From positions 1-7,166 of the forward strand of contig DAOVHI010000073.1 in assembly GCA_030671985.1 (NCBI GenBank): a DNA stretch of 7,166 bases, given 5' to 3'. A model generated the notes under the pieces. It was not told the origin of the DNA. It did no database searches and worked only from the letters and a program-made list of their open reading frames with translations. Shown here in pieces: positions 1 to 6,156 of this stretch (the first letter of the stretch is position 1; each line of letters begins with the position of its first letter). The DNA is from JAHJDO01 sp030671985 [NCBI: bacterium] (GTDB lineage: Bacteria > JAHJDO01). A program made the translations under genes and the position numbers.

Positions 1-665
1 TGAATCCAATCTCTTACATTTGTTCCATCTCCATAAATAGGCAGCGTCTTAGACTGAAGAGCATTTGCAATCATTAATGGAATTAGTTTCTCGGGAAATT
101 GATACGGACCGTAATTATTTGAGCATCGTGTAATTATGACAGGCAATTGATAGGTATGATAATAAGCCCGAACAAGCATGTCGGCGGATGCTTTGCTTGC
201 GGCATAGGGGCTGTTGGGCGCAAGCGGCGTTTCTTCCGTAAAATAACCATCATCAGGAAGATCTCCGTATACTTCATCTGTTGAAATTTGTATGAAACGC
301 TTAATGCCAACTTGTTTTGCGGCATCAAGAAGAGTCTGCACCCCAAGTATATTGGTTCTCATAAATTCGGAGGAATTTATGATGCTTTTGTCCACATGTG
401 ATTCAGCAGCAAAATTAATAATTATATCAATCTTGTTTTCTGTAATAATCCGCCTGATTAATTCTGCGTCTAAGATATCTCCCTTAACGAATGTATATCT
501 ATTCTCATGCTTTTTTTGAACATCCAGAAGATTTTCTAAATTTCCGGCATATGTCAACTTATCCAAATTTACAATGTTTATAGAGCTATGTTTCTCTAAC
601 TCGTATCGTATAAAATTAGACCCTATAAAACCACATCCGCCTGTAACTAATAGATTCATTTTCAT
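1..665 (-). CDS. rmlB: dTDP-glucose 4,6-dehydratase RmlB (3' end cut by window)
   Basis: Extended-SDR enzyme that converts dTDP-glucose to dTDP-4-keto-6-deoxyglucose using bound NAD+, the second step of cytoplasmic dTDP-L-rhamnose synthesis. The reading frame is open from 665 to the window edge: 221 codons, ending in VRDWI, against about 330-350 residues for the family, so roughly the last third lies outside. Visible in order: the Rossmann motif TGGCGFIGSN at residues 8-17, the NFAAESHVDKS block at 84-94, the dehydratase signature STDEVYG at 128-134 (the Asp and Glu are the catalytic pair that separates RmlB from simple epimerases), YxxxK at Y154/K158, and RCSNNYGPYQ at 180-189. The start at 665 shares its A with the rmlC stop (TGATG) and has an AGGA 10 nt upstream. 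A second in-frame ATG at 657-659 would give the more usual MNLLVTGG start but is too far from that Shine-Dalgarno. Last visible gene of the operon. Identification is near certain. Confidence 0.96.
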   Translation of the reverse strand, partial: MKMNLLVTGGCGFIGSNFIRYELEKHSSINIVNLDKLTYAGNLENLLDVQKKHENRYTFVKGDILDAELIRRIITENKIDIIINFAAESHVDKSIINSSEFMRTNILGVQTLLDAAKQVGIKRFIQISTDEVYGDLPDDGYFTEETPLAPNSPYAASKASADMLVRAYYHTYQLPVIITRCSNNYGPYQFPEKLIPLMIANALQSKTLPIYGDGTNVRDWI

Positions 666-1123
666 CAGCCGTTTTTCCTGCTCCAATCGTATGGAATATT
701 GCTTTTATGCGGATCCATTCTGTATTCATCGGGATTTTTATTATTGTAACATTCTGTAGGACAGTTAACTATTATAGCCTCGCATTCACTTATGCATTTA
801 AAACCATGCGTTACCATTTTGGGGATTTGTATAAGCAGGTTATTGTGCTCGCCTATAAAAAATTCATTAATTTCTCCCTTTGTAGAAGAATCGGTTCTGC
901 CGTCATGGAGAACTATTTTCATCATCCCTTTGACGCATGCAAAATTATCCGTCTGTTTTTTATGATAATGCCAAGCTTTGACAACACCGGGATAAGCAGT
1001 AGTTATGTAGACCTGTCCAAACTTTTCAAAAATTTCGTCATCCTCACGGAATATCTCCATAATATGTCCGCGTTCGTCAGGAATTGCCTTTAGTTTTTTT
1101 ACTTTAACACCATTGATCATCAT
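665..1123 (-). CDS. rmlC: dTDP-4-dehydrorhamnose 3,5-epimerase RmlC, short form
   Basis: Cupin-fold epimerase that inverts C3 and C5 of dTDP-4-keto-6-deoxyglucose to give dTDP-4-keto-L-rhamnose. At 152 residues it is shorter than the classic enzyme of about 180. Visible: DERGHIMEIFR at 16-26, where RmlC has its conserved D-x-RG-x-F-x-E strand; GVVKAWHYHKKQTD at 46-59, where H52 matches the catalytic His of the usual G-V-x-R-G-L-H-F motif and K49 sits in place of the usual Arg; HGF at 106-108; NPDEYRMDP at 130-138; and a C-terminal IPYDW. The start is a double ATG (1121-1123 and 1118-1120) with GGAGGG at 1129-1134, which is 5 nt from the first and 8 nt from the second, so the second may also be used. 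The first overlaps the rmlD stop as ATGA. The neighbours rmlD and rmlB make the role very likely. A related sugar 3- or 5-epimerase is the alternative. Confidence 0.9.
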   Translation of the reverse strand: MMINGVKVKKLKAIPDERGHIMEIFREDDEIFEKFGQVYITTAYPGVVKAWHYHKKQTDNFACVKGMMKIVLHDGRTDSSTKGEINEFFIGEHNNLLIQIPKMVTHGFKCISECEAIIVNCPTECYNNKNPDEYRMDPHKSNIPYDWSRKNG

Positions 1124-1986
1124 CTGTTCCCTCCAATTAAGAATCTCTCCAAACTTTCCTTCCAGTGTGGAGTTTTAATACCAATAGCAGCCTCAATTTT
1201 ACACTTGCTTAACGCGGAATATGCAGGCCTCTTTGCCGCTCTTTTTAATTGCGCGCTTTTAATCGGAATTACCTTTGTGTTACGAAACTTGTTTTTCGAA
1301 TTCTGAAGAATCTTTATAATTTCACAGGCAAACTCGTACCAACTGCAGTCACCTTCATTTGAATAGTTATATATCCCATACTCTTCCGTCCCAAGTAATC
1401 GCAGGCTCGTATCAACAATATCTTTAACCCAAGTAGGATTCCCGATCTGATCATCTACGATACGGATTTCAGACTGATTAAATGTCTTGTTTATAACAGC
1501 TTTCACAAAGTTATTCCCTCCATTTCCATACATCCATGAAGTTCTTATCAAAAAGAATCTGGTATCCGAATTTAACAGATACTGCTCTCCTAAAAGTTTC
1601 GATGCTCCATATATGCTGAGAGGACTCGGTTTATCTTCTTCCGTATATGGAGATTCCTTCTTGCCGTCAAATACAAAATCCGTAGAGAAGTGCACAAGCA
1701 GTATGTCATTTTCTTTGCAGACCTGCATGAGATTTTTCAGCGCTTCGCCATTAATCTCGAACGCTTTTTCATGGTTCGCTTCACATGCATCAACATCAGT
1801 ATATGCGGCGCAATTTATCAGCACCTGAGGATTAATGCTATTCACTGCGTTTCTGATAGAAGAGATATCCGTTATATCGCACTCTTCTTCCTCAGGAGCA
1901 ATAATTGTATAATCTTTCCTGTTTCTGCATTCAGAAACAAATTCTTTCGCAAGCATGCCGCTTGAACCTGTTAACAATATCTTCAA
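1120..1986 (-). CDS. rmlD: dTDP-4-dehydrorhamnose reductase RmlD
   Basis: NAD(P)H-dependent SDR that reduces dTDP-4-keto-L-rhamnose to dTDP-L-rhamnose, the last step of the pathway. Its 288 residues match the family's usual length. Visible: the glycine motif TGSSGMLA at 6-13; INCAAYTDVDACE at 57-69, a hallmark of RmlD; STDFVFDG at 101-108; YxxxK at Y126/K130; RTSWMYG at 148-154; DDQIGNPTW at 178-186; and KRPAYSALS at 252-260, corresponding to the usual C-terminal RPxxSxL motif. The N-terminal MKILLTGSSGM fixes the start at 1986, and that codon is TTG, not ATG. It overlaps the rmlA stop as TTGA and has only a weak purine-rich sequence upstream, so translation probably depends on coupling to rmlA. 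It overlaps rmlC by 4 nt downstream. Very sure. Confidence 0.95.
   Translation of the reverse strand: MKILLTGSSGMLAKEFVSECRNRKDYTIIAPEEEECDITDISSIRNAVNSINPQVLINCAAYTDVDACEANHEKAFEINGEALKNLMQVCKENDILLVHFSTDFVFDGKKESPYTEEDKPSPLSIYGASKLLGEQYLLNSDTRFFLIRTSWMYGNGGNNFVKAVINKTFNQSEIRIVDDQIGNPTWVKDIVDTSLRLLGTEEYGIYNYSNEGDCSWYEFACEIIKILQNSKNKFRNTKVIPIKSAQLKRAAKRPAYSALSKCKIEAAIGIKTPHWKESLERFLIGGNR
1129..1134 (-). promoter_or_regulatory. Shine-Dalgarno of rmlC
   Basis: GGAGGG on the minus strand, inside the end of rmlD. It is 5 nt from the first ATG of rmlC (1121-1123) and 8 nt from the second (1118-1120). The spacing slightly favours the second, while the ATGA overlap with rmlD favours coupling through the first. 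It is the strongest Shine-Dalgarno among the four rml genes. Confidence 0.7.
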
Positions 1987-2705
1987 TGCTTACACTTCTT
2001 TTTTTCAATTAGTTTATTAGCCATTTTTAGTGATTCGAAAGTACCGGCATCTATCCACCATTCTTTTAAAATATGATATGTCGTATCTCCCTGTTCTACA
2101 TATTTGTTATTTACGTCCGTGATCTCAAGCTCTCCCCTGGCAGATGGTATTAATCCCTTGATTATCTCAAACGCTTTTCTATCGTACATATACACTCCCG
2201 TTACTACATAATTGCTCTTGGGCTTTTTGGGTTTTTCCTCAATTCCCTTAATCTTATTATCCACAATCTCCGCTACGCCAAATCGCACCGGATTCTCTAC
2301 CTCTTTTAGCAATATCTTCGCACCTGTCTTCTGTTTTCTGTATTCGTCTATGTAAACACCTAAGTCCTCCCCAAACAGATTATCTCCCAATATTGCAATA
2401 ATTTTATCCCCCTCTGAGAATTTTTCTCCAAGCCCAACTGCCTGCGCAATTCCTCCGGCTTCATCCTGAACCTTATATGTGAATTCACATCCAAACTCCT
2501 TTCCACTGCCAAGCGCATTAACCATGTCCCCCATGTGATCAACGCCCGTAACTATTAAGATTTCCGTAATATTGGCATTAACCAGCTGTTCAACTGCGTA
2601 ATGAATAAGGGGCTTTTTCCCGACAGGCAAGAGATGTTTATTAATAACCTTCGTCAAAGGATAAAGCCTTGTACCTGTCCCGCCTGACAAGATTATTCCC
2701 TTCAT
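1983..2705 (-). CDS. rmlA: Glucose-1-phosphate thymidylyltransferase RmlA, short form
   Basis: Nucleotidyltransferase that makes dTDP-glucose from glucose-1-phosphate and dTTP, the entry step of dTDP-rhamnose synthesis. Visible: the nucleotide-binding loop GGTGTRLYPLT at 8-18 with K23 following; QDEAGGIAQA at 80-89; GDN at 107-109 with the Mg-binding Asp; EEKPKKPKSNYVVTGVY at 156-172; GELEITDVN at 191-199; and DAGT at 219-222. Its 240 residues compare with about 290 for classic RmlA, so the C-terminal part that carries the dimer/allosteric site there is missing; such short forms are a known branch. The start at 2705 lies 17 nt after the upstream epimerase stop, with a weak GGGTGA Shine-Dalgarno. 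The gene ends KKCKH and its TGA overlaps the TTG of rmlD. The pathway neighbours support dTTP/glucose-1-phosphate; another hexose-1-phosphate cannot be excluded from sequence alone. Confidence 0.92.
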   Translation of the reverse strand: MKGIILSGGTGTRLYPLTKVINKHLLPVGKKPLIHYAVEQLVNANITEILIVTGVDHMGDMVNALGSGKEFGCEFTYKVQDEAGGIAQAVGLGEKFSEGDKIIAILGDNLFGEDLGVYIDEYRKQKTGAKILLKEVENPVRFGVAEIVDNKIKGIEEKPKKPKSNYVVTGVYMYDRKAFEIIKGLIPSARGELEITDVNNKYVEQGDTTYHILKEWWIDAGTFESLKMANKLIEKKKCKH

Positions 2706-2722
2706 AACATCACCCGTTTTAA

Positions 2723-3685
2723 TTAAAAAATTTTTATTATCAACTTCAATGTCTCATCCAATCCATGTTTTGGAAAGTCACCCATTTCAGAAAGCGTTCT
2801 GGATAATTTGGATATATCCGGTATTCTTCTGCGCATATCTTCAAAACCATGTTCATAAGCCTGATCATAGGGAATATGAACTATTTTCGAAGAACTGTTT
2901 GCCAACTGTTTTATTTTCTTTGCCAGATTTTCTATGCTTATCTCTTCCGTACTTCCAATGTTGAATATTTCACCGACCGCCTTATCATTTTCCATTAAGG
3001 CAATTATCGCGTTGATTACGTCTCCAACATATGTAAAACAACGCGACTGCTTACCATCCCCATATACTGTTATCGGCTTTCCTGATAAAGCTTGTTTTGT
3101 GAATGTGGGAACAACCATTCCGTATTGCCCTGTTTGCCTTGGTCCAATTGTATTGAAGAATCTGGTGATTACAATCGGCAGTTTCTTTTCCTTCCAATAC
3201 GCCATTGCCAAAAATTCGTCCAGCGCCTTGGAACACGCATAACCCCATCTTCCAAATGTTGGAGAACCAATTAATAGGTTATGATTTTCGTTATATGGTA
3301 TTTTTTTGCTTTTTCCATACACCTCTGATGTTGATGCAATCAACACTTTTTTATTTCCTCTTAATGCCTCTTCCAATACTGCCTCTGTCCCATGCACATT
3401 GGTTTCAATTGTCCTAACAGGATGCTTTACGACCAGCTGCACTCCGACCGCAGCTGCCAGATGATATATCAGATCCACTTTGTCCACTATTGAACTAAGC
3501 AACTTCTTATTTGTGACTGTGTCAATATTAAGATGAAATTTTGAATTTGCACGAAAGTGCTTTATATTATCAATGCTACCTGTTGACAAGTCATCTATTA
3601 CGTAAACCTCATGTCCGATGCTAAGTAATTTTTCAGCCAAGTGCGAACCAATAAAACCACAGCCTCCTGTTATTAATACTTTCAT
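2723..3685 (-). CDS. Extended-SDR NDP-sugar epimerase/decarboxylase family enzyme
   Basis: NAD-dependent sugar-nucleotide enzyme of 320 residues, a full-length extended SDR. Visible: TGGCGFIGSH at 6-15; DDLSTG at 31-36; HLAAAVGVQLVV at 75-86; STSEVYG at 118-124; YxxxK at Y149/K153 within RWGYACSKALDEFLA; RFFNTIGPRQTGQYGMVVP at 175-193; VYGDGKQSRCFTYV at 207-220; and RRIPDISK at 286-293. The TSE triad with Glu at 121 resembles UDP-glucuronate decarboxylases (UDP-xylose synthases), while the YACSKALDEF segment resembles a related 4-epimerase group that is often loosely annotated. The substrate is therefore open: UDP-glucose/GlcNAc/glucuronate 4-epimerisation or UDP-glucuronate decarboxylation. 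Its ATG overlaps the upstream epimerase stop (ATGA) and is preceded by GAGG at 3696-3699; rmlA follows after 17 nt. The operon context points to a second activated sugar made alongside dTDP-rhamnose. Sure of the family, not of the reaction. Confidence 0.85.
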   Translation of the reverse strand: MKVLITGGCGFIGSHLAEKLLSIGHEVYVIDDLSTGSIDNIKHFRANSKFHLNIDTVTNKKLLSSIVDKVDLIYHLAAAVGVQLVVKHPVRTIETNVHGTEAVLEEALRGNKKVLIASTSEVYGKSKKIPYNENHNLLIGSPTFGRWGYACSKALDEFLAMAYWKEKKLPIVITRFFNTIGPRQTGQYGMVVPTFTKQALSGKPITVYGDGKQSRCFTYVGDVINAIIALMENDKAVGEIFNIGSTEEISIENLAKKIKQLANSSSKIVHIPYDQAYEHGFEDMRRRIPDISKLSRTLSEMGDFPKHGLDETLKLIIKIF

Positions 3686-4809
3686 TTTGTTAATCCTCTG
3701 TTTTCTAATTCTATTCTTGCCTGTTCAACCTTATCCTCTGCATGCTGTTCTTTTACCCAGTTTACAAGTTCGTCAATTCCATCCTCAAATTTATGCTTCG
3801 GAGAATATCCAAGTTTTTCTCTTATTTTAGAAATGTCAGCGTAGCAGTGACGAATATCACCTTCTCTGAACTGATAAGTAATTTCAGTCTTTTTTTCTTT
3901 AAAATTCAGCCTGTTTATAAGCGCATTCGCTATATCCAGAATAGACAGCCTTCTTCCTGTTCCCACGTTAAACATTTCGTAATTGGCTTCATCGCATTCC
4001 ATTGCAAGCATATTCGCCTGCACAATATCACATACATGCACAAAATCCCTGCTCTGAAGACCGTCTTCATATATTATCGGAGTATGATTATTAAGAAGCC
4101 TTGATGAGAAAATAGCCGCAACTCCTGTATACGGATTGGATAATGCCTGTCTTGGACCATATGTATTGAAGTATCTCAACGCAACGGTCGGTATGTTGTA
4201 CGCTCTGCCAATGCATAAGCACATCTCTTCCTGATCTTTTTTTGATATCGCATAAATAGATGTAGAATTTAATGGTTTTTCTTCGTTAGTGGGAATTGGT
4301 TTGGCATCTTCACCGCAGATATCGCATTTCATTTCCCACTGCCTTTTTTTTAACTGAGCAACAGGTCTCAATTTTGGTGATATTTTGTCGCATTTAGAAC
4401 ACGCATACTCTCCCTCTCCGTATATTGACATGGAAGACGCCACTATGAGCTTCTTGATTTTGTCTTTACGTTTTATTACAGCCTCAAGCAAATTAGCTGT
4501 GCCGAGTGTATTAACATCCATATATTTTTTAATTTCATACATTGACTGCCCTACGCCGACAGCGGCAGCCTCATGAAAAATTATCTCAACACCATCTATT
4601 GCTTTTCTGACATCCTCCGTATTCCGAACATCCCCTTTTACAAATTCCGCTTCTTTATTGAGATATTCAGGGACACCTGCATTATCTCCGTGTACCTGAG
4701 GATCAAGATTATCCAGCACTCTAACTCCGTAACCTTTCACTATCAGTTCATCAACAATATGCGAACCAATAAAGCCCGCCCCTCCCGTTACTAAAACCAG
4801 TTCCAGCAT
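3682..4809 (-). CDS. dTDP-L-rhamnose 4-epimerase-type NDP-sugar epimerase with four-Cys insertion
   Basis: Extended SDR of 375 residues, longer than the usual 310-340. Visible: VTGGAGFIGSH at 7-17; VLDNLDPQVHG at 31-41; HEAAAVGVGQSMYEI at 79-93; VASSMSIYGEG at 123-133; YxxxK at Y186/K190; RYFNTYGPRQ at 212-221; QSRDFVHVCDI at 252-262; and NVGTGRRLSI at 281-290. The DPQVHG and GQSMYEI blocks are, as I recall, characteristic of the WbiB-like dTDP-L-rhamnose 4-epimerases that make dTDP-6-deoxy-L-talose. Between the Ser and Tyr motifs lies an insertion with CxxC at 137/140 and CxxC at 162/165, a zinc-ribbon-like arrangement. AGGAG lies 9 nt before the ATG, and the stop overlaps the next start. 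A complete rml set follows in the same operon and could supply dTDP-L-rhamnose as substrate. Family is certain, substrate inferred. Confidence 0.8.
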   Translation of the reverse strand: MLELVLVTGGAGFIGSHIVDELIVKGYGVRVLDNLDPQVHGDNAGVPEYLNKEAEFVKGDVRNTEDVRKAIDGVEIIFHEAAAVGVGQSMYEIKKYMDVNTLGTANLLEAVIKRKDKIKKLIVASSMSIYGEGEYACSKCDKISPKLRPVAQLKKRQWEMKCDICGEDAKPIPTNEEKPLNSTSIYAISKKDQEEMCLCIGRAYNIPTVALRYFNTYGPRQALSNPYTGVAAIFSSRLLNNHTPIIYEDGLQSRDFVHVCDIVQANMLAMECDEANYEMFNVGTGRRLSILDIANALINRLNFKEKKTEITYQFREGDIRHCYADISKIREKLGYSPKHKFEDGIDELVNWVKEQHAEDKVEQARIELENRGLTK

Positions 4810-4818
4810 AATGCCTTT

Positions 4819-4823
4819 CTCCT
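4819..4823 (-). promoter_or_regulatory. Shine-Dalgarno of the 4-epimerase-type gene
   Basis: AGGAG on the minus strand, 9 nt before the ATG at 4807-4809. It supports this start and marks the point where independent translation of the sugar-nucleotide gene block begins after the 48 nt gap that follows the CPBP-like gene. Confidence 0.75.
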
Positions 4824-4832
4824 AAGTTTTTC

Positions 4833-4865
4833 TCATTTTATCTTATATGCGTCCGTTTTACCAAA
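4833..4865 (-). other. Short +1-frame coding-like tail after the CPBP stop (FGKTDAYKIK-stop)
   Basis: In the frame +1 relative to the CPBP-like gene, the minus strand reads FGKTDAYKIK and then TGA at 4833-4835. It starts five bases upstream of the annotated CPBP stop. The GKTDAY part matches GKTDVY read from 6158-6175, with third-position synonymous differences, which suggests it was once, or still is, translated as a C-terminus. Loss of one base in the T-rich run at the CPBP end (coding TTTTCTTT) would join ...VGPNF to this tail. It could be a frameshift mutation, an assembly error or coincidence. Confidence 0.4.
4844..4864. repeat. Imperfect direct repeat, copy 1 (partner at 6157-6177)
   Basis: Twenty-one bases, 16 identical to 6157-6177 in the same orientation, with all five mismatches being transitions. 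The shared core on the plus strand is GTTTT, a purine, then CCAA. This copy covers the CPBP stop codon and the bases after it; the other copy lies just before the CPBP start. The repeat therefore brackets the gene. Because most mismatches fall on third codon positions of a GKTD(A/V)Y reading, a duplicated coding end is more likely than a transposon or attachment-site repeat. Confidence 0.6.
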
Positions 4866-6138
4866 GAAAATTTGGACCGACCCTCAAGCTGAGTACCAAC
4901 GGGTCTTCCACCAGATACCTTAATCCAATGACTAATAATCCATGAGACGCTACGATAAGATACAGATTTCTGTGTCTACAGAAAGAAAGTGTCCAGAAAT
5001 AGCCAAAAATCAAGGTAGCGATCATTAGGGAAAAATTAGGCAAATGAATTAGAGAAAACATTATCGCCGTGATTACGGCTATAAACTGTTCATTATTTAT
5101 CAGCATCTTAATTCGCCTGCTCCAGAAAGACTGAATTAAAAATTGCTGAAATGAAGCTCCGACGATACTGCCCACTAGTTTAAGTATTATACTTGAGTTC
5201 AAATTAGACAGACTTCCACGTGATACAGCTATGATTACCATCAAACCAATTCCTAAAACCGTTACGATCCCATTATATATTAAAGGAGCCTTCCATAAGT
5301 TTGGAATAAATCCCATCTCGCGAAATGACAAATTGAGCCTGCTGTTTGACAAAAGACAGTAGAGAATTACCACCCCGGGGACTATTAAATCCACTGATCT
5401 CTGAAAAGACCGCCCATCCCTCAGAGTCATGAATATAAATACGATAATAAAAATGCTGAATATTTCAATAAATATATGACATTTACCACAGGAAGCTCGT
5501 TTACATTTAGCTAAATCCAATATAAAAAGTGATAATATTATTAACATTATCACCACAAGTTTATTGGCACTAATATAACTGGAAAGTGGACGCACCCTGC
5601 TATTTAACAAATCAGGCTTAATGTTCCCGGGAAAAGCAATCTGCGAAACTTTCGTTTTTTCCAATGAATTAAAAGCCAAAACTAGATTTTCCGGTCGAAT
5701 CCATCGGTTATAATTAAACTGCCATAATTCAACAAATCTCTGATAAAAATTTAACATAGCGACAATCTCGTACGGATGACGATTGTTGGTATTTACAACT
5801 CCGATAGGCTTGAAGCCTGCCGAACGCAGATCATTGATCATTCCGCTATAGCCGTAATGATGAGTTTCATCACTGTGTCCTCCGTCACACATGTTAAGCG
5901 GTATTTTTACCCACGGTCCCCCTGAAGGCGTATTCCTCTTAAGAAAGTCAGGAATATCTTTAGGATGTATAATCGGTATTTCGTGCATTTGTTTGGTGAT
6001 AGCTGTCGTTTTCTCAAGCAACTTTATCTTATAGTGCGCCAAGTAGTGACATCTTATATAAGAGTTAGCTAACTGCCACTCCCCTATAATTATTGCAAAA
6101 GCCAGCGGTAATAAAATTATTAGGTAGAGTTTTTTCAT
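4858..6138 (-). CDS. CPBP (CAAX protease/Abi)-like multi-pass membrane protein with altered catalytic motif
   Basis: Membrane protein of 426 residues. Predicted by eye: TM1 at about 4-20, a large non-membrane region at 21-190 that should lie outside the cytoplasm, then about eight helices (192-210, 221-238, 248-264, 286-304, 319-338, 350-366, 370-385, 391-408). The loop at 211-220 is Lys/Arg-rich, as expected inside. The C-terminal part has the CPBP layout, but motif 1 (usually EExxxR) reads QQFLIQ at 331-336; motif 2 is intact as FSLIH (F361, H365); motif 3 keeps H399 but has Val at 403 where Asn is usual. The metal/base site is therefore probably not that of an active protease. The outer region is unrecognised and has a C84/H88/H93/H94 cluster. 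The start is supported by AGGAG 9 nt upstream. The C-terminus may be frameshifted (see 4833-4865). The role in the sugar locus is unknown: membrane processing, sorting or polymer handling are guesses. Confidence 0.7.
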   Translation of the reverse strand: MKKLYLIILLPLAFAIIIGEWQLANSYIRCHYLAHYKIKLLEKTTAITKQMHEIPIIHPKDIPDFLKRNTPSGGPWVKIPLNMCDGGHSDETHHYGYSGMINDLRSAGFKPIGVVNTNNRHPYEIVAMLNFYQRFVELWQFNYNRWIRPENLVLAFNSLEKTKVSQIAFPGNIKPDLLNSRVRPLSSYISANKLVVIMLIILSLFILDLAKCKRASCGKCHIFIEIFSIFIIVFIFMTLRDGRSFQRSVDLIVPGVVILYCLLSNSRLNLSFREMGFIPNLWKAPLIYNGIVTVLGIGLMVIIAVSRGSLSNLNSSIILKLVGSIVGASFQQFLIQSFWSRRIKMLINNEQFIAVITAIMFSLIHLPNFSLMIATLIFGYFWTLSFCRHRNLYLIVASHGLLVIGLRYLVEDPLVLSLRVGPNFLW

Positions 6139-6147
6139 TTTAGCGAG

Positions 6148-6152
6148 CTCCT
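6148..6152 (-). promoter_or_regulatory. Shine-Dalgarno of the CPBP-like gene
   Basis: AGGAG on the minus strand, 9 nt before the ATG at 6136-6138. It fixes the start of the membrane protein, and it lies inside the last codons of the proposed remnant reading frame, as is common for coupled operon genes. Confidence 0.75.
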
Positions 6153-6156
6153 ACTA

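Noticed and set aside
134-346. A 70-codon minus-strand frame within the rmlB region.
   Set aside because: It lies in a different frame from rmlB, whose motifs run continuously through the same stretch.
707-1093. A 128-codon open frame on the plus strand opposite rmlC.
   Set aside because: It is fully antisense to a clearly recognised gene, has no domain resemblance and no good ribosome binding site.
2706-2722. A terminator or regulatory site between the second SDR gene and rmlA.
   Set aside because: The gap is only 17 nt, has no stem-loop, and holds just the weak rmlA Shine-Dalgarno.
4831-4866. A possible internal promoter (TTGGTA, 18 nt, TAAAAT on the minus strand) before the epimerase gene.
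   Set aside because: The -35 match is weak, the sequence is AT-rich, and the first part is better explained as coding-like repeat. Not reported as a feature.
4863-4875. A canonical -1 slippery heptamer (A AAT TTT) near the end of the CPBP-like gene.
   Set aside because: It is in the correct phase, but the -1 frame adds only a short SLVKRTHIR tail unlike the repeat copy. The interesting GKTDAY tail is in the +1 frame. In AT-rich DNA such a heptamer is easily chance.
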